A stretch of DNA of 64,000 nucleotides, taken from a virus. Positions 32,565-41,750 of the stretch are shown here, piece by piece (within the stretch, counting starts at the first letter, position 1; each line of letters opens with the position of its first letter). The notes beneath the pieces were generated by a model, which saw only the letters and a program-made list of their open reading frames with translations, made no database searches and had not been told where the DNA came from. The DNA is taken from the IMG/VR virus record IMGVR_UViG_3300026116_000040, positions 1 to 64,000 of that record; one strand, given 5' to 3'. The position numbers and the translations under genes are program-made.

Positions 32565-33074
32565 GTGAAAGAAAAAATAACCAACATCCCCGACTGTATC
32601 AGCAAAATCAACAACATCAAAAGTTGGATGAAAAACTATGTCATGCCGGACCATCCTATTATCAAAGATGCGGAAGATATTGTTAAGTTTTTGAGCAGCA
32701 ACCCCAAACTACCCAATTTAACCGTAATAAGCTTAAACCACAGGATAACTTCAGAGTTTAAAAACATTGAACTGGAACAACAAAAATTATCCGATAATGT
32801 ATTGTCTGCTGTTTCTCATGTTGTTCGCCTGCCAGTAAATGATATTTTAAAAAAGAGTAGGTATGATGATATTGTTGAAGCCCGATTCATCTACTTTTGG
32901 ATTGTTAGAAAAAAATATATGTTTAGTTTTCATTTAATAGGGAGATTTGTAAATAAAGATCACGCAACTGTATTGTACGGCGTGAATAAAGCTGAAGAAT
33001 GGATGGTGACAAGAAAAGGTTTTAAAGAAAGGGTAGCGAAATGTATTAACAAATTAGAAAATGAGCTTCAGTAA
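32565..33074 (+). CDS. second DnaA domain-IV-like protein
   Basis: 169 residues, GTG start. VSHVVRLPVNDILKKSRYDDIVEAR...RFVNKDHATVLYGVNKAEEW contains the DnaA signature DHATV, preceded by the K-S-R and A-R positions. No ATPase domain. DHATV matches the bacterial DnaA box-recognition loop better than the copy at 29664-30083, so it may bind host-type DnaA boxes. Confidence 0.7.
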   Translation: MKEKITNIPDCISKINNIKSWMKNYVMPDHPIIKDAEDIVKFLSSNPKLPNLTVISLNHRITSEFKNIELEQQKLSDNVLSAVSHVVRLPVNDILKKSRYDDIVEARFIYFWIVRKKYMFSFHLIGRFVNKDHATVLYGVNKAEEWMVTRKGFKERVAKCINKLENELQ

Positions 33075-33165
33075 AAAACAAGAAAAAACAATATTAATAG
33101 TGATCGGTTCGGTGTTTGTTATCATTGCCGTTGCTGTTGCGTATAAATTAAGTGAGTTGTTATGA
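33061..33165 (+). CDS. tiny single-pass membrane protein
   Basis: 34 codons, ATG at 33061 inside the end of the previous gene and TGA at 33163-33165 overlapping the next ATG. SKKQEK then a hydrophobic helix ILIVIGSVFVIIAVAVAY. Gene supported by the overlaps. Confidence 0.55.
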   Translation: MSFSKKQEKTILIVIGSVFVIIAVAVAYKLSELL

Positions 33166-33362
33166 CACCAAAAGTTAAAGCGGAAGAGTTGGCAAACAGA
33201 ATGAAACGATCTATGATGCCTCACCTAATGGACGGTATTGATGCTAAAAATTGTGCCTTAATATGCGTAGATGCAATACTAGAAACATCCAATGACGTTT
33301 ATTTTAGTGATTCACAAATTAAATATTGGGAAGATGTTAAACGTGAAATAAATTTATTATGA
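33162..33362 (+). CDS. small unknown protein
   Basis: 66 residues, charged N-terminus and CALICVDAIL segment; coupled to both neighbours by ATGA overlaps. Confidence 0.55.
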   Translation: MTPKVKAEELANRMKRSMMPHLMDGIDAKNCALICVDAILETSNDVYFSDSQIKYWEDVKREINLL

Positions 33363-33571
33363 CCCTAAACGAAAAATGGATTAGAAAAGAGCTGGGTATT
33401 ACTGGCGACAAAGCCGTTGGCAATATAACATTACCAATAGGTGTATTAGCAATACTGCTGGACAGCTTCTATAAACACAAACAAATGGAAGACACTTGCC
33501 CTAATTGTGGACATTGGCCCATGATGAAAATAAATAATGAATATAAATGTGATATGTGCCAAGTAAAATGA
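33359..33571 (+). CDS. small zinc-ribbon protein
   Basis: 70 residues. C-terminal CPNCGHW...CDMCQ is a four-cysteine zinc ribbon. The N-terminal half is hydrophobic and helical. Function unknown. Confidence 0.6.
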   Translation: MTLNEKWIRKELGITGDKAVGNITLPIGVLAILLDSFYKHKQMEDTCPNCGHWPMMKINNEYKCDMCQVK

Positions 33572-33648
33572 AGACAATATTATTGATTGCCGTAACACTT
33601 TTTTTATTATTTTGTGCCCTGTGCGGAGAAATGCAATACGCACTATAA
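33568..33648 (+). CDS. tiny membrane or lipoprotein-like peptide
   Basis: 26 codons, ATG overlapping the previous stop by four bases. KTILLIAVTLFLLFCALC is a signal-like hydrophobic stretch with a possible lipobox-like Cys. Coding is plausible by coupling only. Confidence 0.4.
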   Translation: MKTILLIAVTLFLLFCALCGEMQYAL

Positions 33649-33655
33649 AATTATA

Positions 33656-33910
33656 ATGATGGAACCAATGATCATCTTAGTTTCTACTAATAGCGACATA
33701 CTTGATGCGGTATGTGCTCACTATTCCTGCAACGGGTTTAAGTTTAAAAGCAAAACCGTTAAAAGGAAGTACAAAATATTTGGAGAGAAGACATACACTA
33801 TCACAATGGTAGCTGGAAAAGGATATTATCAAACAGCATTAAAAAACGCTGTTGCCCTAGAAGACTACGAAATGGCGGCTGTTATAAAGAAAAAATTGGA
33901 AAACTTATAG
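33656..33910 (+). CDS. small protein with UVR-like C-terminus
   Basis: 84 residues from ATG 33656. The C-terminal ALKNAVALEDYEMAAVIKKKLENL resembles the UvrB/UvrC-interaction (UVR) motif A-x-x-x-E-D-Y-E-x-A-A-x-I-x-x-x-L. A similar motif ends the protein at 55003-55239. Role unknown. Confidence 0.5.
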   Translation: MMEPMIILVSTNSDILDAVCAHYSCNGFKFKSKTVKRKYKIFGEKTYTITMVAGKGYYQTALKNAVALEDYEMAAVIKKKLENL

Positions 33911-33928
33911 CTATATAAAAATAGATTT

Positions 33929-34126
33929 ATGACCTACTACGAAGACGAAAAAACGCGTAAAACAATCGATACCCTGCTTCAACAAAACGCTTCTTTACAT
34001 GCGACGATAGGTATTGATTCAACGAAGGAGGAGAAGAAGGAAATTAGGGCAAAGCAAAAAGTGTTGATGGATGAAATAAAGACATTAGATATTGAGTTTT
34101 ATAAAAATGTAACGGCTGATAAATGA
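33929..34126 (+). CDS. small helical protein
   Basis: 65 residues, almost entirely charged helix; no family recognised. Confidence 0.5.
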   Translation: MTYYEDEKTRKTIDTLLQQNASLHATIGIDSTKEEKKEIRAKQKVLMDEIKTLDIEFYKNVTADK

Positions 34127-34127
34127 T

Positions 34128-34340
34128 ATGCAAAAAGAACTAATTATTAACGGGAAAAAATATGCTGACTATCAAGTAGAAGGCGAAATCTTGTTTTTAA
34201 AAGTACACCCTCCTTCCACCCACAAAAATATAGATTTTCAGTTAAATCAAAATATTGGCGCAATGGAGGATTGCTTGACTGAAATAATAATAGTTATTGA
34301 AGATGTTAAAATAACAGCTAAAGGCTATTTAAACGTATGA
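34128..34340 (+). CDS. small unknown beta-rich protein
   Basis: 70 residues, alternating hydrophobic pattern suggesting a small barrel. Overlaps the next gene by four bases. Confidence 0.5.
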   Translation: MQKELIINGKKYADYQVEGEILFLKVHPPSTHKNIDFQLNQNIGAMEDCLTEIIIVIEDVKITAKGYLNV

Positions 34341-35278
34341 TATCAACAACAGGAGTAGTTACAGGATTAACTGACAGTAATGGCACAGTAATAAAATCTG
34401 GGGACGCAATTCGTTATGAATATGAAATAGGTTTTTCTATTGGTCAAAATGGCGAAAAGACATATTCTTTTCCGTTTTCTCAAACAGAAAAAAGATTTCA
34501 TCAAACAATTATGGCGTATCAAATAAAAAATTCTCAAGCAGGATATTTTCTTGATCTTCCAGCCAATCTAAACCTTATTCCTGACACACTCCGTTATTAT
34601 GTTGTATCCATACCTATCCCAACTAAAAAGCCCACATTTGTAAAAAACGTTAAGGCCGCAGTGATAATTTTCCATAAAAACATAAAAAATTATCCGCCGA
34701 CATGGATAACTGAATGTGTGGACTCAATTAAAAATCAAAAATATAAAAAATTCGATGTCTTTGAAATTGATTATGGCGGCACCGGCACCAAAATTTATGA
34801 AGGCAGTGAATTTGACAGCATATTAATGGACAATCACGCATTGGCACATAATTATCTACTGGATAAAGTCTTTTCTCTCGGATATGATTGTGCTTTCAAT
34901 GTAAATGTTGACGACAGATATACTCTTGACAGGTTTGAAAAACAAATCGTTTTTATAGAAGATGGATATGATGTTGTGTCTTCAAATTATTTTAATATAG
35001 ACGAGAATGGCAATATTATAAAAGACATGCAAATGAGTGGATTAAACCCCGACCTTGAGGCAAATAAGGGGCACAACATAATAGCTCACCCTGCCGTGTG
35101 TTATTCAAGAAATTTTTGGGAGACTTGCGAAAAACTTAATCCGGCAGAAATACCTGTTGACGACTTTAATATGTGGAAAAGAAGTTATCAAAGCGGCGCT
35201 CATAAATTTGTGATTTTACCAGATTACTTGTTGTATTATAGAATCCATGACAAAAAAACATCAAAATCCCAAGAATGA
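34337..35278 (+). CDS. GT2-like glycosyltransferase with N-terminal extra domain
   Basis: 313 residues. The first 100 form a separate beta-rich region. From about 112 AAVIIFHKNIKNYPPTW and KFDVFEIDYGG start a GT-A fold; NVNVDDRYTLDRFEKQI (about 195-211) is a DxD-type site, and IPVDDFNMWKR (about 272-282) the late acidic motif. First of a run of coupled glycan genes; overlaps the GT6 gene by four bases. Confidence 0.75.
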   Translation: MISTTGVVTGLTDSNGTVIKSGDAIRYEYEIGFSIGQNGEKTYSFPFSQTEKRFHQTIMAYQIKNSQAGYFLDLPANLNLIPDTLRYYVVSIPIPTKKPTFVKNVKAAVIIFHKNIKNYPPTWITECVDSIKNQKYKKFDVFEIDYGGTGTKIYEGSEFDSILMDNHALAHNYLLDKVFSLGYDCAFNVNVDDRYTLDRFEKQIVFIEDGYDVVSSNYFNIDENGNIIKDMQMSGLNPDLEANKGHNIIAHPAVCYSRNFWETCEKLNPAEIPVDDFNMWKRSYQSGAHKFVILPDYLLYYRIHDKKTSKSQE

Positions 35279-36006
35279 AAATAAATTTATTGATAATAGC
35301 GACAAATAAGTACACCTGTTTTTTAAAGGGTTTGTTAGATTCTGCAAATGATTATTTTTTAAAAGGCGAAGAAGTAACATACAATATTTTTACAGACAAA
35401 ATAGAAGAGTCTAAAAAAATATTATCAAATACGACATATTTTGATAAGGTAAAGTTTTTTGAAGTAGAGCACAATGTGTTTCCATACACAACTTTACATA
35501 GATACCATTTCTTCCAAAGGTTTCGCAAGCAGCTGTCTAATGCCGATTATCATTTTTATATTGACGTTGACACCTTAATTAAAAAGCCTATCGATGCTGG
35601 AGATATAATAAGTGATATAACTGCTGTCCAGCATTGTGGGTTTGTTGGTGAGCGGGGGAGTTACGAAACCAATCCTAACTCTACATCTTGCGTTGGGCCG
35701 AATGAAGGAACCGTGTACTATGGTGGCGGTTTCTGGGGGCTTTCAAATAAAGAATTTTGGAAATTTATAGATACTGCGGTTAAAATGATTAACACGGATA
35801 AGCTTAATGATGTTTCAATTTTGTGGCACGATGAATCAGTTTTAAATCGCTACTTGATAGATAACCAGCCAGCTAAAATACTAACACCGTCATATCATTA
35901 TCCAGAGGGGTGCGAACATATTAAGCAAAAATGGGAAGATAAGAACCTAAATTATGAATGTGTAATATTGCTGTTAGATAAAAATCACCAGGAACTAAGA
36001 AGTTAA
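35275..36006 (+). CDS. GT6 (ABO blood-group-type) glycosyltransferase
   Basis: 243 residues, the size of bacterial GT6 enzymes. HRYHFFQRFRKQLSNADYHFYIDVDT holds the family's acceptor helix and DxD-like site (DVD, about residue 98). YYGGGFWGLSNKEFWKF (about 147-163) and WHDESVLNRYLID (about 184-196) are the GT6 hallmarks, with K-I-L-T-P-S-Y just after. GT6 enzymes add alpha-1,3-Gal or -GalNAc, and the animal ABO and several bacterial forms require a Fuc-alpha-1,2-Gal acceptor. The same operon carries two alpha-1,2-fucosyltransferases. Donor choice cannot be read from the sequence. Confidence 0.85.
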   Translation: MKINLLIIATNKYTCFLKGLLDSANDYFLKGEEVTYNIFTDKIEESKKILSNTTYFDKVKFFEVEHNVFPYTTLHRYHFFQRFRKQLSNADYHFYIDVDTLIKKPIDAGDIISDITAVQHCGFVGERGSYETNPNSTSCVGPNEGTVYYGGGFWGLSNKEFWKFIDTAVKMINTDKLNDVSILWHDESVLNRYLIDNQPAKILTPSYHYPEGCEHIKQKWEDKNLNYECVILLLDKNHQELRS

Positions 36007-36017
36007 AATAAAAATAT

Positions 36018-36908
36018 ATGAAATATAAAAAAATAATTATTTGGGGTCATCCGCTGCACAGCCATACGCATTCGTATATCCATCAAGCCTTCTTCAGAGC
36101 ATTTAAGAGCCTAGGTTACGATACGTGTTGGTTTGATGATTCTACCGATGTGTCCAGTTTTGATTTTTCTGATGCGCTGTTTTTAACCGAAGGGCAGGCG
36201 TGTAGTAAAATGCCTATCATTAAAGGTTGTTCGTACATTTTACATAATTGCTATGATGAGCAGATGTGGAGCAAAATTAACGCTGAAGATGTAAACTACT
36301 TGAAATTGCAGGTGTATACGGATGATGTGTTGAACTATGAAGATGCAAAGTTAATCGAACCTTGTATTTATTACGATAAACCAGGAAAAATACTGTATAT
36401 GCCTTGGTCCACGGATCTGCTTCCCCACGAGATTAATCCCGATATATACCAAGAACGGGTTAATAAATCATATTGGGTTGGCAGCATGGGCGACGGGATT
36501 TTTGGTAATAATCCAGAGCTATCCGGCTTTATTCGTGCCTGCAATGAAAACGGAATAGAGTTTAAACACGCAAACAACTTGTCAATAGAGGATAATCGAA
36601 GAGTTGTTGCTGAGTCTTACCTATCGCCAGCGATAGTAGGTTCATGGCAAAAACGCCATGGATATATACCTTGCAGGATTTTCAAAAACATTTCATATAA
36701 CCAATTCGGAATAACGAACAGCGCAAGGGTTAACGAACTATTTGAAGGAAAACTTGTATATTCCGAAAACGAATATGACCTTTTTGGATTAATGCAGGAA
36801 AAGATGAAATCGCCTACGTATGAACAAGAACTTGTAGATTTGATTACTTTTGTGAAAGAGAAACATACGTATTTAAATAGAATAAATACTTTGCTTTCTT
36901 GCTTATGA
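36018..36908 (+). CDS. glycosyltransferase, CgeB/GT1-like
   Basis: 296 residues. KIIIWGHPLHSHTHSYIHQAFFRAFKSLGY opens like GT-B enzymes; later YWVGSMGDG (about 158) begins a second Rossmann half, and CRIFKNISYNQFGITNSARVNELF with nearby Glu corresponds to the C-terminal donor site of CgeB-type enzymes (R-I-F-x-x...Y-x-x-x-G...S). Probably adds a further sugar to the same glycan. Confidence 0.65.
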   Translation: MKYKKIIIWGHPLHSHTHSYIHQAFFRAFKSLGYDTCWFDDSTDVSSFDFSDALFLTEGQACSKMPIIKGCSYILHNCYDEQMWSKINAEDVNYLKLQVYTDDVLNYEDAKLIEPCIYYDKPGKILYMPWSTDLLPHEINPDIYQERVNKSYWVGSMGDGIFGNNPELSGFIRACNENGIEFKHANNLSIEDNRRVVAESYLSPAIVGSWQKRHGYIPCRIFKNISYNQFGITNSARVNELFEGKLVYSENEYDLFGLMQEKMKSPTYEQELVDLITFVKEKHTYLNRINTLLSCL

Positions 36909-37651
36909 TAAATATCTACACCTTCGCGTTTAACAGCGCTCAATTTTTGGAGTGGCAATATATTACGTTCAAGAAGTTCTTGAAAGAAGAACATCAAATT
37001 CACTGTATCAACAACTCTTTCGATAAGCTAAACGAAAAGGAGGCTATACAGGCTAAAGCAGAACAATTAGGAATACCGCATTATTTTCCTGAAGGAGTAA
37101 ATCATAATGCCGGTGCAGGTCGAAGTCACCAGACTGCAATAAATTGGGCGTGGAGAAACATAATTGACCACAATAACATTGTTATTATCTTGGACCATGA
37201 CATGTTTTTGATACGGGAAATGAAATTATACCCTGAATACGATGTGATTTCGGTTATGCAGGGACGCGGACCTAGCATAAAATATTTCCATCCAGGCATA
37301 ATGATAATACATCCTACGTTAAAAGATAGGGATCAGGTGGATTTTATAGGAACGAAAATAGATAATTATGATTGCGATAGCGGTGGAAATTGGCACCACT
37401 ATATCCAAAACCATCCTGACCTGAAAATTAAAGGTCTTTCGATGGTAAATGTGTGCGAAGAGCACGAAAACATGGCGGTGCTGCCCGTTGAAGCGCGGGA
37501 TAGGTATTACGAAGGAGACTGTATGCAGATTTGCGAAGATTTTCTGCTTCACGGGCGGGGCGGGTCGAATTGGCAGCAAACACCGGCAGAGTTGTTTAAT
37601 CGCAAAAACCAGCAAATTGAGCAAACTCTAAATCATTATTTGAGCTTATGA
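36905..37651 (+). CDS. glycosyltransferase-like protein
   Basis: 248 residues from ATG 36905, overlapping the previous stop (ATGA); a TTG two codons earlier is less likely. [38 protein letters not shown] and [11 protein letters not shown] (DxD-like, about residue 100) mark a GT-A fold. Followed by a homing endonuclease gene with an overlapping start. Confidence 0.65.
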   Translation: MINIYTFAFNSAQFLEWQYITFKKFLKEEHQIHCINNSFDKLNEKEAIQAKAEQLGIPHYFPEGVNHNAGAGRSHQTAINWAWRNIIDHNNIVIILDHDMFLIREMKLYPEYDVISVMQGRGPSIKYFHPGIMIIHPTLKDRDQVDFIGTKIDNYDCDSGGNWHHYIQNHPDLKIKGLSMVNVCEEHENMAVLPVEARDRYYEGDCMQICEDFLLHGRGGSNWQQTPAELFNRKNQQIEQTLNHYLSL

Positions 37652-38553
37652 AAAAAGAGAAGATATGCGGTATCTACAAAATAACTTCTCCAACGGGGAA
37701 AATTTATGTTGGGCAAAGCGTAGATATACATAATAAAAGATTCAGATATTATAGGACTCTTCATTGTAAAGGTCAAACAAAATTATATAACTCGTTTTTA
37801 AAACACGGCGTTGAAAACCATAAATTTGAAATCATACACACTATACCTGTTTATAATATCGAAGAGTTAAACAAACTAGAAAAACACTATGTGGATTTGT
37901 TTCAGACATTTAATACTGAGCATGGATTAAATTTGAGGGATGGGGGTGGTAATAAGGGTAAAGCCTCCGAGGAAACAATAAAGAAAATGTCGGAGGTAAA
38001 TAAAGGAGATAAAAACTATGGATTTGGTAAGCCGCGTTCTGAAGAGGTAAAGAAAAAGATTTCTGAGTCAAACATGGGCAAAAAACATTCAGAAGAATCG
38101 AAACGAAAAATGTCTTTATCCCAAAAAGGCAAAAAACACACAGAAGAAACAAAGCTAAAGCTATCAGAAGCGCTAAAAGGAGAAAAAAGCCCTCTGTTTG
38201 GAAAACCTCGTTCAGAAGAAACAAAAAGAAAATTATCCAAAGCGAACAAAGGCAAGCGCCTTTCCGAAGAAACTAAACGGAAAATGTCGGAATCAACCAA
38301 AGGTGAAAAAAGTTACATGTTTGGCAAGTCCCTTTCAGAAGAAACAAAAAGAAAATTGTCGGAATCTAAAAAAGGAGAGAAACACCCTTTTTTTGGAAAA
38401 AGACATTCCGATGAAACAAAACAAAAAATGTTAGAAGCGCATAAAGGAGAAAAAAACCCGTTCTTTGGTAAAAAACATTCCGATGAAGCACGAAGAAGAA
38501 TGTCGGAAACTCGTGCCAGAATCCGCCAAGAAAAATTAACAATGATATTTTAA
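37648..38553 (+). CDS. GIY-YIG homing endonuclease with ten or so NUMOD3 repeats
   Basis: 301 residues. [17 protein letters not shown] is the nuclease core. From about residue 108 the protein is an array of NUMOD3 motifs of the type [14 protein letters not shown], many with an intervening EKxPxFGKxR insert. NUMOD3 motifs wrap along DNA, so a long array would read a long site. It is free-standing between two glycan genes and overlaps the first by four bases. Confidence 0.88.
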   Translation: MKKEKICGIYKITSPTGKIYVGQSVDIHNKRFRYYRTLHCKGQTKLYNSFLKHGVENHKFEIIHTIPVYNIEELNKLEKHYVDLFQTFNTEHGLNLRDGGGNKGKASEETIKKMSEVNKGDKNYGFGKPRSEEVKKKISESNMGKKHSEESKRKMSLSQKGKKHTEETKLKLSEALKGEKSPLFGKPRSEETKRKLSKANKGKRLSEETKRKMSESTKGEKSYMFGKSLSEETKRKLSESKKGEKHPFFGKRHSDETKQKMLEAHKGEKNPFFGKKHSDEARRRMSETRARIRQEKLTMIF

Positions 38554-38565
38554 AAAATAAACTAT

Positions 38566-39345
38566 ATGAAAATATTTATAATGACCTGGAATATTTTGGA
38601 GCATACTCGCAACATGGCAGAGTTTTTTGTTTCGTGTGGTCACGAACCGATAATCGTTGACAATTGCTCCACGTACCCTCCATTGCTTTCTTGGTACAAT
38701 GAGTGTCCTTATAGGGTGGTTTCTACTGAAGGCGCGAAACTTTCAACATATAATAGATTTTGTTGGGAAATGGGATTGCCAGAAAAGTACGCCCCAGGAG
38801 AAAATTATTACGCCGTAACTGATTGTGATTTGGTTTTTGAGGGTGTTCCAAGAGATTTTTGCGAAGTATTAATTGCAGATATTGAGCGCAGTGAGGGTAT
38901 AATTAAATCAGGGTTATCCATACGGATTTCTGATCTTCCCGATAATGAATACGCTCGTCGCTATCGTGAAGCAGAGGGTAATAATTGGGGCCACCAAAAT
39001 CATCACGGTTTCTATGATATACCCGTAGACACAACATTTGCTGTGTATTCCAAGGATCGTTGTAATAATTTAGATAGAATGTGGCGCGCTTCAGGGAGCG
39101 AGGTTCCGGAGACCTTTCTTGATAATTCATTTTTTTACAGGAGTCACCGTTCGCCCGAACCTTATACCGTGAAGCATATTCAGTGGTATGCAGACATAAA
39201 TAATCTTAATGAAGAGCAAATATACAATCTGCTCGTTACTAGACATGGATCGGTGCTCTACTTCAAACAGGTTTACGCAGCGGAATTATTAGAAAAATAC
39301 AACATCGGTCCGGAGTGGCAGGATCCTAAAAATATAAAACTATAA
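38566..39345 (+). CDS. glycosyltransferase-like protein
   Basis: 259 residues. FIMTWNILEHTRNMAEFF and EPIIVDNCSTYPPLLSWY start a GT-A fold; YYAVTDCDLVF (about residue 88) is the DxD motif. Late HIQWYADINN resembles GT families acting on surface glycans. Donor and acceptor unknown. Confidence 0.7.
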   Translation: MKIFIMTWNILEHTRNMAEFFVSCGHEPIIVDNCSTYPPLLSWYNECPYRVVSTEGAKLSTYNRFCWEMGLPEKYAPGENYYAVTDCDLVFEGVPRDFCEVLIADIERSEGIIKSGLSIRISDLPDNEYARRYREAEGNNWGHQNHHGFYDIPVDTTFAVYSKDRCNNLDRMWRASGSEVPETFLDNSFFYRSHRSPEPYTVKHIQWYADINNLNEEQIYNLLVTRHGSVLYFKQVYAAELLEKYNIGPEWQDPKNIKL

Positions 39346-39347
39346 AT

Positions 39348-39950
39348 ATGAATCTACCGTATCAAAGCCAAGCGTGCCAAGACAAATTTGTCGCTAAGTT
39401 ATTAAATTTTAAAAGAGATGGATATTATCTCGATATAGGGTCTTGTGACGCTGTTTCTACAAATAATACTTATGCTTTTGAAAGTTTAGGATGGCGCGGG
39501 ATATGTATCGAAATGGATCCGCAGCATAACGATAGCTACAAAGTAAGAAGTTGCAAACATCTTAATGATGATGCTACCAAAATTGATTATTTGAGATTGT
39601 TGGAAGAAAGTAATGCTCCGAAAGCGATTGATTACCTTTCTTTAGATATTGATGCGTTAAGTACTTCCGTATTAAAATTGATTCCCTTTGATAAATACAT
39701 ATTCGGAATTATTACAATTGAGCATGATCACTATATCCATAGTGGACAATACAGGGATGAGCAACGTAGAATACTAACAGACGCAGGGTATGTGCTTTTG
39801 TGTGCGGATGTGTTGGTTCCACTACAAAATGACACGTCTGCTGACAGCTCGTTTGAGGACTGGTGGGTACATCAATCTATTGCACCTACGATTGAAATCC
39901 CTGTGAATAAAAGAATGTATCCAAAAGATATTATAGAAGCACTAGGATGA
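39348..39950 (+). CDS. FkbM-family methyltransferase
   Basis: 200 residues. YYLDIGSCDAVSTNNTYAFE is the SAM-binding motif I, GICIEMDP motif II, and YLSLDIDALSTSVL the later acid-loop of FkbM enzymes. They O-methylate sugars or small molecules. Likely caps or decorates the phage-made glycan. Starts two bases after the previous gene. Confidence 0.8.
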   Translation: MNLPYQSQACQDKFVAKLLNFKRDGYYLDIGSCDAVSTNNTYAFESLGWRGICIEMDPQHNDSYKVRSCKHLNDDATKIDYLRLLEESNAPKAIDYLSLDIDALSTSVLKLIPFDKYIFGIITIEHDHYIHSGQYRDEQRRILTDAGYVLLCADVLVPLQNDTSADSSFEDWWVHQSIAPTIEIPVNKRMYPKDIIEALG

Positions 39951-40648
39951 GACATGCAATTTTTCTTCACGTATTTTACCGACACCTCTGGCGCGAAATA
40001 GTTGAAAGGCTAGAATCTGTACCGTTTGAATATAATCTGTACGTGAATCTTGTGGATGGGTTTACATCTGATATAAACGTACACGAGCATTTCCCTGAAG
40101 CTGTGGTGAGAATATCTCCTAATCAGGGAATGGATATAGGTGGCCAACTCAGGATGTTTGATTACTGGTGTAAGTACGGACAAGATGAACAACTAATCGT
40201 ATTTCTTCACAGCAAGGGAAAGCCGCTAACGGAAAAACCAGAAAAAGTTGCGGAAACAGCGGAATTACGAAACCTTTTATGGAGCATCGTAACTCCTGAA
40301 AAATATCCTTTAGTGGAGCAATCGTTTTTAGATGAAACAGTGGGGATGGTAGGTGTCGAAGAATGGCATAGATTCCCTGGCCGCGATCACGGGGATCCAA
40401 TTCCGGAATGCAAAAAATATGTTGATTTGCTAAATTTAAACAATTATGAAACAAACTCCTTCGGTTTCATTGGCGGCACCTGTTTTTTTGTTAGATCAGA
40501 AATATTTAAAAAAGTTTTTGAATCAGTAGATATCCTTAAATTAGTGGAAGAATTACCGGCAAGTAGTAATGGTGGAAATATTCACGCGCTTGAAAGGATT
40601 TTTGGGTATATTGTGCTCAGTGAAAATTTTAAAATAAAAGGAGTGTGA
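39947..40648 (+). CDS. rhamnan-synthesis F (RgpF)-like protein
   Basis: 233 residues. FLHVFYRHLWREIVERL, RISPNQGMDIGGQLRMF, LIVFLHSKGK and GFIGGTCFFVRSEIF occur in the order found in RgpF-type glycosyltransferases (H-x-F-y-x-x-l-w; N-x-G-x-D-i-g; H-t-K). These take part in rhamnose-rich polysaccharide assembly. Overlaps the FkbM gene by four bases. Confidence 0.75.
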   Translation: MRHAIFLHVFYRHLWREIVERLESVPFEYNLYVNLVDGFTSDINVHEHFPEAVVRISPNQGMDIGGQLRMFDYWCKYGQDEQLIVFLHSKGKPLTEKPEKVAETAELRNLLWSIVTPEKYPLVEQSFLDETVGMVGVEEWHRFPGRDHGDPIPECKKYVDLLNLNNYETNSFGFIGGTCFFVRSEIFKKVFESVDILKLVEELPASSNGGNIHALERIFGYIVLSENFKIKGV

Positions 40649-40857
40649 AAGAACAAATTAAAAGAGAATACGAAGCTGACCTAAAAGCTATTGAAATATA
40701 CTTAAAAATGGGCTACTCAAAGACGGACGCTATATCCGTGTTTGAAATAGCATTCGCTAATTGTAAAAATTACAATTGCAGGTATGAATTAATAAAAAAA
40801 CACATTGAAGGTTTTGCCGCAGCTGGTAATAAATTATCAACTAATAATAAAACATGA
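40645..40857 (+). CDS. stand-alone copy of the metallopeptidase C-terminal domain
   Basis: 70 residues, GTG start with a good AAAGGAG ribosome site. EADLKAIEIYLKMGYSKTDAISVFEIAF aligns with GADINALYIYLGLGFSKIDAINVFANVF at the C-terminus of the virion metallopeptidase (13510-14301). The zinc-binding HExxH part is missing. It may be an inhibitor, a decoy or a remnant. Confidence 0.65.
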   Translation: MKEQIKREYEADLKAIEIYLKMGYSKTDAISVFEIAFANCKNYNCRYELIKKHIEGFAAAGNKLSTNNKT

Positions 40858-41747
40858 AAATAGCATTATTAATGACCGGCCAGTGCCGACAGTTATGGCT
40901 AACAGCACCGAGCTTATACAAAAACGTAATAGAGCCTAATTCCGCGGACGTGTTTCTATATCTGAACAAAAACTCTATGGAGCCGGATTGCGGAAATGAA
41001 ACTGAAGAAATTGTCAATGCTGCATTCCCTAAAAACGTGAAGAGCCTTATATTTACGGATGACAACTACAATAAGGAGGTTGAGGAACTTTATAAAAGCA
41101 ATTACGATAAAATTGATGGTCAGTACAAGAAGTTAGGCAGGGATAAGTGGGACAAAAATCTCAACTTACACAATAGCGACCAATATTTTAAGCTAAAAAA
41201 ATGCGCCGAAGCAGCTGTAGAGTACGCGAATAAAAATAATTTTACGTACGATATTATGCTGAGGTGCCGTCCCGACATCGGATGGTTGAACGTTTGTGAT
41301 TTGCAGCGGCCCGCTTCGCCTAACACCCTTTACGTAAACCATTCCAAACATATTATAACAGGGGAAGTTTTCGACTGGGTGGAAGACACGTGCTTTTTCG
41401 GCGATCAGGATTCGATGTTAAAATTCTGTTCGGACTTCTCCGATAGTATGGTGGACCAACTGGATATATGCGACGAAAGCTATGATTTAACCTGCGCAAC
41501 GGAAAAGCTGTTGGCTAAAGTTTTAATAAATACAGGCATCCCCTATACAGGAATAAATGATTACTTCGGATATACCGGTGAAGGGTGGGTCAGAAAAAAA
41601 CTGGACAAATATTTCACCGATTGGCCGGCATCAAAAAACTACCATTTAATCGAAAAACATGCTAAAGGTGCTACAGGAGGATTGGCCGTGTATTTTGATC
41701 GCATCGGAGATGAAAATTTAGTTTATGATCCAGCAATAATACTTTAA
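40854..41747 (+). CDS. glycosyltransferase-like protein (MLRCRPD type)
   Basis: 297 residues. Opens IALLMTGQCRQLWLTAPSLY and contains YDIMLRCRPDIGW (about residue 138), a signature of a viral and bacterial family of putative glycosyltransferases (R-x-R-x-D), followed by CFFGDQDSML. Reaction unknown; coupled to its neighbours. Confidence 0.65.
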   Translation: MKIALLMTGQCRQLWLTAPSLYKNVIEPNSADVFLYLNKNSMEPDCGNETEEIVNAAFPKNVKSLIFTDDNYNKEVEELYKSNYDKIDGQYKKLGRDKWDKNLNLHNSDQYFKLKKCAEAAVEYANKNNFTYDIMLRCRPDIGWLNVCDLQRPASPNTLYVNHSKHIITGEVFDWVEDTCFFGDQDSMLKFCSDFSDSMVDQLDICDESYDLTCATEKLLAKVLINTGIPYTGINDYFGYTGEGWVRKKLDKYFTDWPASKNYHLIEKHAKGATGGLAVYFDRIGDENLVYDPAIIL

Positions 41748-41750
41748 AAA

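Noticed and set aside
37970-38520. Regularly spaced repeats resembling a CRISPR array
   Set aside because: They are in-frame NUMOD3-coding repeats; spacing and sequence vary and they lie inside an open frame.
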